A DNA stretch of 16,558 bases, taken from NCBI GenBank assembly GCA_019090225.1, contig JAHRWI010000271.1, forward strand, positions 1-16,558, in the 5' to 3' direction. The notes under the pieces are model-generated. The model did no database searches, was not told the origin of the DNA, and was given only the letters and a program-made list of their open reading frames with translations. Shown here in pieces: positions 7,057-14,366 of this stretch. This DNA is from Porticoccaceae bacterium. Lineage in GTDB: Bacteria > Pseudomonadota > Gammaproteobacteria > Pseudomonadales > Porticoccaceae. A program made the translations under genes and the position numbers. Position 1 is the first letter of the stretch. Each line of letters opens with the position of its first letter.

Positions 7057-7728
7057 TCAGCTCGCTAAGGAACCTACTTGCTCTGGAGCCAGCTCCCGGA
7101 AAATATTACCGTAGAGCTGATAAAACATCTGAGCACTGTGAATAATTTGCGCCTGATCTTCAGGTTCAGTCATTCGATTCATCAAGTTCTCAAATATTTT
7201 TATGTGTTCCTGGTCAACTTCACCGTGAGAACGTAAATACGAGAATGCTTCGTCTGGCAAACCCGTAACCTTTTGCATGCTATTGGCAACCTGCTCGGCA
7301 ATACGCACACTGGTACCTTCAAGCACTAGCACCATGCCGAAAAAGCCCAGCGGATTAACCCGGTTAATGGTGTCGTAGGCATAAGCCACCATTAATTCAG
7401 CACTGGCATTCGGCTTGCTAACCCGGGCCTTTTCTTTATCGTAACCACAAACCGCGATGTCATTAAGAATCCACTCCTGATGCCCCAACTCCTCTTCGAT
7501 ATATTCCGCCACGGCATTGCGCAACCACTCCTTTGATTCAGGAAGCCTGGCACCGGTCGCCATCAACAGCGGCGTGGTGTGTTTGACGTGATGATAGGCC
7601 TGACATAAAAAAGCCACGTAATCGGCCATGACAATATCGCCACGCAGACAGCGATCAATAATCGGCGCGCTTAATAAATTAGCACGGCTTGCTTCTGTCT
7701 GGCTTTGTAATTGCTGATAAAAACTCAT
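7057..7728 (-). CDS. TenA/heme-oxygenase-like diiron oxidase-type protein
   Basis: This is a 223-residue all-helical protein of the TENA/PqqC/heme-oxygenase-like superfamily, often annotated as an iron-containing redox enzyme. Candidate metal ligands are in AEYIEEELGHQEW (Glu79-Glu81, His83), VLVLEGTS (Glu137) and SHGEVDQEHIKIFE (His168, Asp172, His175). They are spaced as in heme-oxygenase-like diiron oxidases such as UndA, which makes 1-alkenes from fatty acids, and SznF or BesC. There is no sign of the Cys catalytic centre expected for a true thiaminase TenA. I set the start at the ATG at 7728, 20 bases after the ligase stop and with AAGG upstream; a longer frame would run back into the ligase gene. 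Oxidative tailoring or cleavage of the ligase's activated acid is the likely role (inference). Confidence 0.82.
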   Translation of the reverse strand: MSFYQQLQSQTEASRANLLSAPIIDRCLRGDIVMADYVAFLCQAYHHVKHTTPLLMATGARLPESKEWLRNAVAEYIEEELGHQEWILNDIAVCGYDKEKARVSKPNASAELMVAYAYDTINRVNPLGFFGMVLVLEGTSVRIAEQVANSMQKVTGLPDEAFSYLRSHGEVDQEHIKIFENLMNRMTEPEDQAQIIHSAQMFYQLYGNIFRELAPEQVGSLAS

Positions 7729-7748
7729 ACTGGTTTTACCTTCTACAT

Positions 7749-9323
7749 CTAAGTAACTAAACCTGTCTGGCTTTGCTGTGTTATCACAAGCTCGGGATAA
7801 CAACTTTCAATTAACTCGGCATAACGCTCAACAATCAGCTCGCGCTGAGGCCGACCATTGGCAGTCAACAGGCCCTTCCAGGCTTCTTGATCAAGACGTC
7901 GCCAGACCTGCACCTGCGCGTAATCCGGCAACTTTTGATTAACCCGATCTATCCACTCACCAATAGCTGCATCACTAACGGCAACGGGAGCGCTCAGTAG
8001 CGCCGCTAGATAAGGGCGGGCATCACCGACGACCACACACTGATTCAACAAAGGCCGAGCATTCAGCTCGCTCTCCACCCATTCCGGACTAATGTTGCGA
8101 CCAAAGCTGCTGATCAACAGGTTTTTACGTCGGCCATAAATACTCAAGCGGCCATCTTCTATCGTGCCTAGGTCACCGGTGGCTATTTGCTTCGGCGACC
8201 AGCTGTCGATCTGGCCCAGGTAGCCTAGATGACCGGCTCCAGTGACCATAACTTCGTCATTCTTAAGCCTCACCTGGCAATGGGGTAAGAGCTTGCCTAC
8301 CGAGCCAGGTTTATCATTGGCGGGCGTATTTAGCGCCACCACTGAGCCACATTCCGACAGTCCATAACCTTCGTATACAGGTATTCCATATTGCCGGGCC
8401 TGAATAATTAACCCGGCAGCCACTTTGCCACCGCCCACCGCAACAAACTTGAGTGATGCCGATGGCTGCCAACCGGCCTGACAGGCGACCACCAGGGCAC
8501 TCAACAATTGCGGCAAAAGGATCAGGCTATTGGGCTGATACTGATCCACACATTGGATCAAGCGCTGCTTATCTAGCCCTGAACTACCGCTTAAACCACG
8601 ACTGCTGGCATCCGGCAAAATCACCGTGCCACCGCACAACAAAGGCGTATAAACCCCGGCGATGTTTTCCAACAGGGTCGCTAAAGGCAATAAGCACAGA
8701 TGTCGAGATTGATTTATAGCGATCAGCTCGGCCAGAGATTCCGCCACCTGCCACTGGTGTTCCTGACTCAGGCACACACCTTTGGGGGCACCTGTCGAGC
8801 CTGAGGTGAAAGTTATTTTTTGTGTCGAGACTGGATATAAACCTGGGGGAGATGTGTTTGTGGGGTATGAATTTTCTGAATATGCTTTATCTGTATTGGA
8901 ACCAGACCAGTTCAAACGCAAGGCACCTAACGCTAGGAATGGCAGAGTATCGATCTCCTGGCCAATTAGAGCACAGCCATTGACAAGCGCACGTAGCCCA
9001 GCAGGTTCGCCCAACAGCAAATCAGCATGGGTCGAGCGCAGACAATGCTCTAACTGCTCAACACTAAAAAACTCAGGCAGAGGCAGGCACACCAGTTCGG
9101 CCTCCTGACAGGCAAGATCAACCAGCACCCAATCTATGCTGTTGTCTGCGCGCAGAGCAAGCACCTGAATATTCTGTTCACGCAAGCAATTCGCCAGCGC
9201 AGAAACACCATCCACTAACGCTGCGCAAGTCAGGCTCGCATTGCTATCGATCAATACTGATTGCCCTGGACGACTATGCTGCTCAAGCTGTCGTAAACGA
9301 GTAAGAAGTGAGTCCTGCTTCAT
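7749..9323 (-). CDS. AMP-forming acyl/aryl ligase (adenylate-forming enzyme)
   Basis: This 524-residue member of the ANL superfamily activates a carboxylic acid with ATP. The P-loop TFTSGSTGAPKG is at 171-182, A5 motif YEGYGLSECG at 317-326, A7 TGDLG at 382-386, and hinge A8 GRRKNLLISSFGRNISP at 397-413. The A10 motif is LTANGRPQR (486-494): the position where most family members have the catalytic lysine (NGK) is Arg491. The order of motifs is complete and the length normal. A variable linker with Ser/Asn/Tyr/Pro is at about 137-167. The gene starts 6 bases after the hemolysin-family stop, so translation is probably coupled. It likely loads a fatty or aromatic acid for the TenA-like and SDR enzymes downstream. 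Confidence 0.9.
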   Translation of the reverse strand: MKQDSLLTRLRQLEQHSRPGQSVLIDSNASLTCAALVDGVSALANCLREQNIQVLALRADNSIDWVLVDLACQEAELVCLPLPEFFSVEQLEHCLRSTHADLLLGEPAGLRALVNGCALIGQEIDTLPFLALGALRLNWSGSNTDKAYSENSYPTNTSPPGLYPVSTQKITFTSGSTGAPKGVCLSQEHQWQVAESLAELIAINQSRHLCLLPLATLLENIAGVYTPLLCGGTVILPDASSRGLSGSSGLDKQRLIQCVDQYQPNSLILLPQLLSALVVACQAGWQPSASLKFVAVGGGKVAAGLIIQARQYGIPVYEGYGLSECGSVVALNTPANDKPGSVGKLLPHCQVRLKNDEVMVTGAGHLGYLGQIDSWSPKQIATGDLGTIEDGRLSIYGRRKNLLISSFGRNISPEWVESELNARPLLNQCVVVGDARPYLAALLSAPVAVSDAAIGEWIDRVNQKLPDYAQVQVWRRLDQEAWKGLLTANGRPQRELIVERYAELIESCYPELVITQQSQTGLVT

Positions 9324-9329
9324 CTACGT

Positions 9330-10112
9330 TTACGCAACGTGACACAAAGGCTGGCGCTGATCCCTCAGCAATTCGGCAAGGCTGGAGATTTTTCCGTGAT
9401 ACTGCTGAACAACGCGAACGAGTCTTGAGCTAGCACGAATAATTGCCATGGCATGGCGAATATCACCGGCCATGACCTTAGGTCGAGAATCATAATAAGT
9501 GCCCCAACTCTCCCCCTGACTAGCTGAGCCAGTCGCATCACAACAAGGATTATCAAGACGCCTGGCGTCCGCATAAGTCAGCGGATAGGGGCAAAAATGC
9601 AAACGTTTAATCAATTTTTCCACCTGGGGTGTGGCCGTAAATACAAACCACTGGAAACCCGCCGCCTCAAGCACGGCTGTCATCAACACAAACAACAATT
9701 GACTACCGCCCTTGCCGGTCGCCACTAGGTTGCCTATTTCCACAACACTCTGACGATCTACTGGCAGCTTTGCTAGTGCCGCTATCTCCTGCTCAATGGG
9801 CTTATCGAGATAGTGTTCGAGAAACAACGTTTCGTCAGAAGCTGGTCGTACACCCACCGCAGCTTGAAGTTGCCCGGCGCGACTCATGCTCAGCAACGAG
9901 GGCATAAAATTGGTGATCGTGGCCCCATAGATGCCGTTATATTGCTTAGCGATATAGGACTCCAGTTGCTTGCGCTGCATACTGGTGACACTGTGCAAAG
10001 CAAACTCAGCAACTTGAACCCCACCAGCCGCGAGGGTCGCCTGCTCATATCGTCGCCTGGGGTTATTTGGATCTGTATTGTTTGACTGTGTATTATTCGA
10101 GACAGACAACAT
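9330..10112 (-). CDS. Thermostable hemolysin (delta-VPH) family protein
   Basis: This is a 260-residue protein matching the T_hemolysin family by LFLEHYLDKPIEQEI (97-110), the VEIGNLVAT motif (124-132), FQWFVFTATPQVEKLIKRLHF (about 153-173), the ADARRLDNP segment and WGTYYDSRPKVMAGDI (203-218). The VEIGNL strand followed by a G-rich turn resembles the acetyl-CoA-binding region of GNAT and autoinducer-synthase folds, so an acyltransferase function is at least as likely as a toxin. There is no signal peptide and no membrane segment, which argues against a secreted hemolysin. The N-terminal 20 residues are Asn/Ser/Thr-rich. The ATG start has GGAG 7 bases upstream. It is the first gene of a four-gene operon with the ligase, TenA-like and SDR genes. 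Confidence 0.88.
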   Translation of the reverse strand: MLSVSNNTQSNNTDPNNPRRRYEQATLAAGGVQVAEFALHSVTSMQRKQLESYIAKQYNGIYGATITNFMPSLLSMSRAGQLQAAVGVRPASDETLFLEHYLDKPIEQEIAALAKLPVDRQSVVEIGNLVATGKGGSQLLFVLMTAVLEAAGFQWFVFTATPQVEKLIKRLHFCPYPLTYADARRLDNPCCDATGSASQGESWGTYYDSRPKVMAGDIRHAMAIIRASSRLVRVVQQYHGKISSLAELLRDQRQPLCHVA

Positions 10113-10139
10113 GGCTTAACTCCAACAACTCTATCAATG

Positions 10140-10152
10140 TAGGCTAAGCCTA
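10140..10152. promoter_or_regulatory. Short inverted repeat between the CTTAAG box and the hemolysin-family gene
   Basis: TAGGCT-A-AGCCTA is a perfect 6+6 inverted repeat, 27 bases upstream of the hemolysin-family start. It overlaps a possible weak -10 (TACATT on the coding strand, 10136-10141) and could be an operator. Confidence 0.4.
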
Positions 10153-10157
10153 AAGTG

Positions 10158-10184
10158 CTTTCCTTAAGACATACTTAAGGAAAG
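10158..10184. promoter_or_regulatory. PmrA/QseB-type box: CTTAAG-N5-CTTAAG inside an 11-bp inverted repeat
   Basis: CTTTCCTTAAG (10158-10168) and CTTAAGGAAAG (10174-10184) are perfect inverted repeats around ACATA. The core CTTAAG-N5-CTTAAG has the 11-bp spacing of the box known for PmrA-type OmpR-family regulators. It lies about 45 bases upstream of the hemolysin-family gene, where an activator could overlap the -35 region. It reads alike on both strands, so it could also serve the DUF429 gene 200 bases away, but that distance makes it less likely. The extra CTTTC/GAAAG symmetry would also fit a dimeric repressor such as a TetR-type protein. It is not a terminator, as there is no T-run and the stem is AT-rich. 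Confidence 0.65.
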
Positions 10185-10207
10185 AATTAGAAATGCTTCA
10201 GAAAAGC

Positions 10208-10233
10208 GTAGTTGCCTTGAGTAGTTGCCTAGA
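10208..10233. repeat. Two-copy 13-bp tandem repeat in the divergent intergenic region
   Basis: GTAGTTGCCTTGA (10208-10220) is followed directly by GTAGTTGCCTAGA (10221-10233), 12 of 13 bases identical. It lies between the divergent hemolysin-family and DUF429 genes; the rest of the 271-base gap holds the CTTAAG box and no other gene. Confidence 0.75.
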
Positions 10234-10383
10234 ATAGCGTGCCCCATATCCTAAATAGCGGGATCTCAAATAACAGGCTATTTCTTAAATACCATATTGC
10301 GCTGTGCCAAGCAGTAACAGCATAGGTTTTACAAGCCCGTCCTCAAAGCAGGTTTTTATTGCCCATAACACAAAGGTGAAAAG

Positions 10384-10971
10384 ATGAATCATGTTTTTCT
10401 GGGCTTCGATCCTGGTGGCTTCCTGGGTTTTGGTTGGTGCGCCTTAAGCATTGCCAACGATGATAAAGGCTTCAATATCCGATCCGGCACCTGCTCTACA
10501 GCCAGTGAAGCACTAGCGGCGGCAGGCATCCAGGTCAGCCCCACTGCAATTGGCATTAATGCGCCCATGTACTGGTCACCAGATGGAGACAGGAAAGCCG
10601 ATCAGATCGTCAGGGGCATGGTCTTATCAAAGGGCGGCCAGTCGGGCACGGTGACCGCTGTCAATTCGCTAACTGGCACCTGCCTCGCTCAGGGAATTAT
10701 GGTCGCAGCCTTGTGCCGCGAACACTGGTCGGAGGTGGCCATTACTGAAGCTCATCCCAAGGCATTACTTCGCATTTATCCTCAGGCTGAGAATTTTCTA
10801 TCGGGCCACGCATTCAAAAATAACCACGAACGGGATGCCGCGTTGGCTGCCTATACTGCCTGGGCATACGACAAGCCCAGCACTGGCTGGTGCGATTTAA
10901 GAGCCATGGAAGCCAGTCTATTTGATCCGATTTCTGGTTCTCCACCTGCGTACTGGTTTCCCGCAGCTTAG
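10384..10971 (+). CDS. DUF429-family protein (RNase H-like fold predicted)
   Basis: This is a 195-residue protein with the pattern of DUF429 predicted RNase H-like nucleases: FLGFDPGG near the N-terminus (Asp9), GINAPMYW (57-64), TEAHPKALLRIYP (121-133, Glu122) and NHERDAALAAYTAWAY (147-162, Asp151). Asp9, Glu122 and Asp151 could form the acidic centre. The strand motif usually read as I-D-A-P has Asn59 in place of Asp here. The ATG start is preceded by AAAGGTG at a normal distance. It is divergent from the hemolysin-family operon and 81 bases upstream of the aldo/keto reductase; no terminator is visible between them, so they may share a transcript. No specific substrate or pathway can be stated. 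Confidence 0.75.
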   Translation: MNHVFLGFDPGGFLGFGWCALSIANDDKGFNIRSGTCSTASEALAAAGIQVSPTAIGINAPMYWSPDGDRKADQIVRGMVLSKGGQSGTVTAVNSLTGTCLAQGIMVAALCREHWSEVAITEAHPKALLRIYPQAENFLSGHAFKNNHERDAALAAYTAWAYDKPSTGWCDLRAMEASLFDPISGSPPAYWFPAA

Positions 10972-11052
10972 CGTTACAGGTCGAATTCAGCTGCCTTACA
11001 TCTAGCAGGAAACGATTGTCTATACTGAAGCTTCAATCAAGGAGAAAACACC

Positions 11053-12027
11053 ATGCAAACCACACGACTGGGCCGAACCGGCTTGCAGGTCAGCCGACTC
11101 TGCCTGGGTACCATGAACTTCGGCGGTTTTACCGAGGAGAAAGACTCGTTCACCATTATGGATAGAGCGCTGGACGCTGGTGTGCAGTTCTTCGATACCG
11201 CCAATGCCTACGGTGGCAGTGCCGGACGCGGCGCTACAGAAACCATTATCGGCAACTACCTGGCCCAGGATGACGGAGCACGCCGGCGGCAAATTGTACT
11301 TGCCACCAAAGTCTATATGCCGATGAGTAAATCACTCAACGACGGAGGCTTGTCGGCACGGAATATCCGCATGGCCTGTGAGGATAGCCTGCGGCGTTTG
11401 AAAACCGACCATATCGATCTGTACCAGATGCATCACGTTGACCGAAACACACCCTGGGAAGAAATCTGGCAGGCGATGGAGCAACTGGTTCGCGAAGGCA
11501 AAGTACTTTACGTGGGCAGCAGCAACTTTGCAGGCTTTCACCTGGCTCAGGCCAATGAAATTGCAAAACATCGGAATTTTCTGGGGCTGGTGTCGGAACA
11601 GAGCGTATACAATCTCAACCAACGCACCATAGAACTTGAAGTGTTGCCAGCCTGCCGTGAGTACGGTCTGGGCTTGATACCCTGGAGCCCACTGGGCGGC
11701 GGCTTGCTAGCTGGCGCTCTGCAAGCAGCTAATGAAGGTCGTCGCTCCAAACAATTCGCGACCGCACGAATCGAAAAACACCGAGCACAGCTAGAGGCTT
11801 ATGAACCTTTATGTGCTGAGATCGGAAACCATCCCGCAGAGGTGGGTCTGGCCTGGGTGCTTCATCAAGAAGGCGTTACAGCACCGATTGTGGGGCCACG
11901 AACTATGGATCAGCTGGAAAGCGCTATCGCGGCTACAGAAATCGAACTATCGACCGAGACCCTGGAGAAGCTGGATGAAATTTTCCCTGGCCCAGGCGGT
12001 TCCGCGCCGGAGGCTTATGCTTGGTAA
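11053..12027 (+). CDS. Aldo/keto reductase
   Basis: This is a 324-residue NADPH-dependent oxidoreductase of the (beta/alpha)8 aldo/keto reductase family. The N-terminus GLQVSRLCLGTMNFGG and the catalytic tetrad Asp48 (FFDTANAYGG), Tyr53, Lys86 (VLATKVY) and His127 (LYQMHHVDR) are all present. Also seen are LGLVSEQSVYNLNQR, the LIPWSPLGGGLLAG loop and the C-terminal cofactor region APIVGPRTMDQLESAI. It is closest in style to the YajO/Tas/IolS-like group that reduces diverse aldehydes. The ATG has a strong AAGGAG ribosome site 8 bases upstream. The last codons (GCT TGG TAA) lie in the first copy of a tandem 14-bp repeat that continues past the stop, so the original C-terminus may have been altered. 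Confidence 0.92.
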   Translation: MQTTRLGRTGLQVSRLCLGTMNFGGFTEEKDSFTIMDRALDAGVQFFDTANAYGGSAGRGATETIIGNYLAQDDGARRRQIVLATKVYMPMSKSLNDGGLSARNIRMACEDSLRRLKTDHIDLYQMHHVDRNTPWEEIWQAMEQLVREGKVLYVGSSNFAGFHLAQANEIAKHRNFLGLVSEQSVYNLNQRTIELEVLPACREYGLGLIPWSPLGGGLLAGALQAANEGRRSKQFATARIEKHRAQLEAYEPLCAEIGNHPAEVGLAWVLHQEGVTAPIVGPRTMDQLESAIAATEIELSTETLEKLDEIFPGPGGSAPEAYAW

Positions 12028-12088
12028 AGCGGGCTTGGTGAGGAAGGCTTGGTAAGGAGCGCGTGGCAAGGAGGGGCTCGTAAGCTGG
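12019..12088. repeat. Degenerate 14-bp tandem repeat, about five copies, at the convergent gene junction
   Basis: Units start at 12019 (GCTTGGTAAAGCGG), 12033 (GCTTGGTGAGGAAG), 12047 (GCTTGGTAAGGAGC), 12061 (GCGTGGCAAGGAGG) and 12075 (GGCTCGTAAGCTGG). The first three share GCTTGGT(A/G)A(A/G)G and the later ones drift. The first unit contains the reductase stop codon. The array fills most of the 83-base gap between the convergent reductase and VWA genes. No ordinary hairpin terminator was found in this gap. Confidence 0.85.
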
Positions 12089-12110
12089 CCCTAATAGAGA
12101 ATACTTACCA

Positions 12111-14348
12111 TCAAGCGACCCGCTTTTTTCGGTTTTCAACGAAGTCATGGAGGATGTATTCACCCAGGTTCTCAGGCGTGGTGTAAAAAACACGCCCGCC
12201 ATTCATCTTTGCGATCTTATCCATAAAGCTACGTAAGTAAGGGCTGCGGTCGAGCATAAAAGTGTTGATGGTAATATTCTTCTGCGTGCAGCGTTTTACC
12301 GCCAGCAGGGTTTTGGCGATAGTGATGGGGTTGGGCGGATATTCAAAATAAGGATAACCGTCTTCAAGGTGGGCCGTTGGCTCACCATCGGAAATCATAA
12401 TAATCTGCTTGCTGCCCCCGTGTTCTTTAGACAGCTTCTTTTCTGCCAGAATCAGGGCGTGTTGCATATTGGTGCCCATACTGAACTGGTCGACATCGAC
12501 ACTAATCAGGTCTTTAGGTTTTATCTCATGGGCGTAGGCAGAAAAGCCAATAATATCCATACTGTCGCGGGGATAGCGGCTGGTAATTAAATTATGCAGC
12601 GCCAACGCGACTTTTTTGGCGGGTAAAAATGCATCACGCAAAGCCATCGACAGGGACAGATCTAGCAAGAGAACGGTCGAGGTTTTGGTGTTTAGCTCAT
12701 GGCGATGAATTTCAAAATCTTCCTGATGCAAGTTCAGCCTTGGCCTTTGCTTCAGTCCTTCGTGAGTCTGTGTTCGCGCGCCACCGGACTCTCCAGTCTT
12801 AGCTGCTGTGGGAGGAGATTCTGTTGGCAGAGATCCTGTTGGGAGAGCTTCGTGTGTAAATTCCCGGCGTATGGCATTTTTAAGGGTGCGCGGAATATGT
12901 AAATGCAAGGGGTCGCCAAACTCGTAAGGCTTACTATCCTCCTGCTGATCACCAAAACTGCCTTCTTTACTACTCAGATGGCCACCCAGGTTGGCATGCT
13001 TTAATTTAGTATAAATTTCTTCGAGGGCTTTCTGACCAATGATTCTCGAACCCCGTGGCGTCATTTCCCAGCCATCGCCGTCTTTGCGGATGTAACCGGC
13101 TTTTTCCAGGGTTTCGGCCAGATCTTTTAGTTCATTGAGATCATCGAGAGCTTCTTCACCGAGCAGCTCTTTAACCAGCTCCTCGTCGATATGGTCGAGA
13201 TCAGCAAAATCCCTGACGCCCTGAAAATCCTGTTCCAGACGTTCCAGCTGCTCCAGCTCATCCATCAATTTCATGGCTGACTGAAAATCGATGGATTCCT
13301 CGCCAGAAAAATCATGCCGCCCTGGCTGGGGATTCAAAAAAGACATCTCTTTACCCAGCTTCATCAACTCTTTTTGCAATTCGGGATCACCCAGCTTGCC
13401 ATCAAACAGAGACTCCAGCTGCTGTCGCTGCTCTGGCGAGAGAGAATTCATCAGCGACTGGGCGGCCGCCATTTGCGCTTCCATCTGGGCCAGCAATTCG
13501 TCGAGGGAACTGGGCGGATTGTCGCCAAACATATCGCCGTATTTATCCATAAACTGCTCAAAGCCAGGATCTTCTCCGGCGATTTTCCTGACCAGCATGT
13601 CGTTGAGCGCTTTGACCATATCTTTCATACGAGAAAGATCGCCCTCCGACATAGAATCAACCATCTCGGTAATATCTTTAAAGAAAGTTTGGGTGACCGC
13701 GTCACGGAGTTGCTTGACCAGCTGGTCGAACTTTTGCTGGGCCTCGGTATTGAGAAACTCGTAATCCTGCAAAGATTTTATCCGCCCGCTGACATCTTCA
13801 GGCAATTGTTCCAGGTGCTGCTGATTGTGTGAGGCGATATTTTTAAGAATATCCTTCGAAAAATTACCGGATGGTTCGCCATCTGTGGCAGCACCAACCC
13901 CCTCTTTTGAGTTCGCCTGTTCTGAACCTGCCTGGCCTGAACCTGACTGCTCTGAACCTTGCGGGCCTGAATCACTCTCCTGATCATCTTGCTCGCCGTC
14001 AGACCTACTTCGACCCTCCAGCCAGTCTTCGACGGTACTTCTTTCCATATCCAGAATTTGCTCTAGCTGCTCTTTGAGGTCATCAAAAACGCTATCAAGG
14101 TTATAGCGCTGCAACTGTTCCCGTCGCTGTTGGCGCAGCTTGCGAATCATGTCGTGAACACCCGACATACGCTGCCCACCCATCATCGGTGTGCCGCGCC
14201 GGAGCATGGCTTTCAAGGCTTGCTGAATATCACCGGAATACAAAAAATCATCGGACAGGGCACCCATCAAGTCATCGGCGCTATGCCCTTCTCGTTGTGT
14301 ACCGTCCCATTCAAAATAACGGTATAAACTTGTGTATGAAGTGGCCAT
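12111..14348 (-). CDS. VWA-domain protein, partner of the AAA+ ATPase
   Basis: This is a 745-residue cytoplasmic protein. A C-terminal von Willebrand A domain (about 555-745) has a complete MIDAS: DLSLS at 563-567, Thr626 in SMGTNM, and Asp654 in ISDGEP. Before it are helical and coiled-coil-like regions (about 60-110, 195-330, 355-415), a small winged-helix-like stretch ending EMTPRGSRIIGQKALEEIY (428-446), and two low-complexity linkers (about 115-160, and 500-535 Pro/Thr/Ser-rich). The layout resembles the VWA half of Mg-chelatase D or CoxE-like partners of MoxR ATPases. The ATG has AAGGAGAG 8 bases upstream. It follows the AAA+ gene by 71 bases on the same strand and was probably co-transcribed with it. 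The pair may act as a metal-dependent chaperone or maturation machine; the client is unknown. Confidence 0.88.
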   Translation of the reverse strand: MATSYTSLYRYFEWDGTQREGHSADDLMGALSDDFLYSGDIQQALKAMLRRGTPMMGGQRMSGVHDMIRKLRQQRREQLQRYNLDSVFDDLKEQLEQILDMERSTVEDWLEGRSRSDGEQDDQESDSGPQGSEQSGSGQAGSEQANSKEGVGAATDGEPSGNFSKDILKNIASHNQQHLEQLPEDVSGRIKSLQDYEFLNTEAQQKFDQLVKQLRDAVTQTFFKDITEMVDSMSEGDLSRMKDMVKALNDMLVRKIAGEDPGFEQFMDKYGDMFGDNPPSSLDELLAQMEAQMAAAQSLMNSLSPEQRQQLESLFDGKLGDPELQKELMKLGKEMSFLNPQPGRHDFSGEESIDFQSAMKLMDELEQLERLEQDFQGVRDFADLDHIDEELVKELLGEEALDDLNELKDLAETLEKAGYIRKDGDGWEMTPRGSRIIGQKALEEIYTKLKHANLGGHLSSKEGSFGDQQEDSKPYEFGDPLHLHIPRTLKNAIRREFTHEALPTGSLPTESPPTAAKTGESGGARTQTHEGLKQRPRLNLHQEDFEIHRHELNTKTSTVLLLDLSLSMALRDAFLPAKKVALALHNLITSRYPRDSMDIIGFSAYAHEIKPKDLISVDVDQFSMGTNMQHALILAEKKLSKEHGGSKQIIMISDGEPTAHLEDGYPYFEYPPNPITIAKTLLAVKRCTQKNITINTFMLDRSPYLRSFMDKIAKMNGGRVFYTTPENLGEYILHDFVENRKKRVA
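12806..12850 (-). repeat. 15-bp tandem repeat coding a Pro/Thr linker in the VWA protein
   Basis: Units CTGTGGGAGGAGATT (12806-12820), CTGTTGGCAGAGATC (12821-12835) and CTGTTGGGAGAGCTT (12836-12850) encode, on the minus strand, the LPTGS/LPTES/PPTAA linker before the VWA domain. Each unit is five codons, so changes in copy number would keep the frame. Confidence 0.75.
13921..13980 (-). repeat. 15-bp tandem repeat coding a Ser/Gly/Gln linker in the VWA protein
   Basis: Four degenerate 15-bp units starting at 13921, 13936, 13951 and 13966 share (C/T)CTGAACCTG. On the minus strand they encode pentapeptides of the type SEQAN, SGQAG, SEQSG and SGPQG, near residues 125-145. The composition suggests a flexible spacer. 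Confidence 0.8.
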
Positions 14349-14366
14349 TTTCAGCTCTCTCCTTAA

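Noticed and set aside
7729..7803. Longer N-terminus for the TenA-like protein, starting inside the ligase gene
   Set aside because: The added 25 residues overlap the ligase coding region, lack family resemblance, and the ATG at 7728 has a ribosome site and fits the family length.
10158..10184. Rho-independent terminator
   Set aside because: The stem is AT-rich and is not followed by a T-run on either strand; it lies upstream of both divergent genes.
12026..12126. AAAGCGGG paired with CCCGCTTTTTT as a terminator
   Set aside because: The loop would be about 85 bases, and the right arm is coding sequence for the VWA protein C-terminus (KKRVA).
13291..13832. Long open frames on the plus strand opposite the VWA gene
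   Set aside because: They overlap a protein with clear domain structure, have unlikely composition (Ser/Cys-rich or Gln/His/Leu-rich) and no ribosome site; they are antisense shadows.
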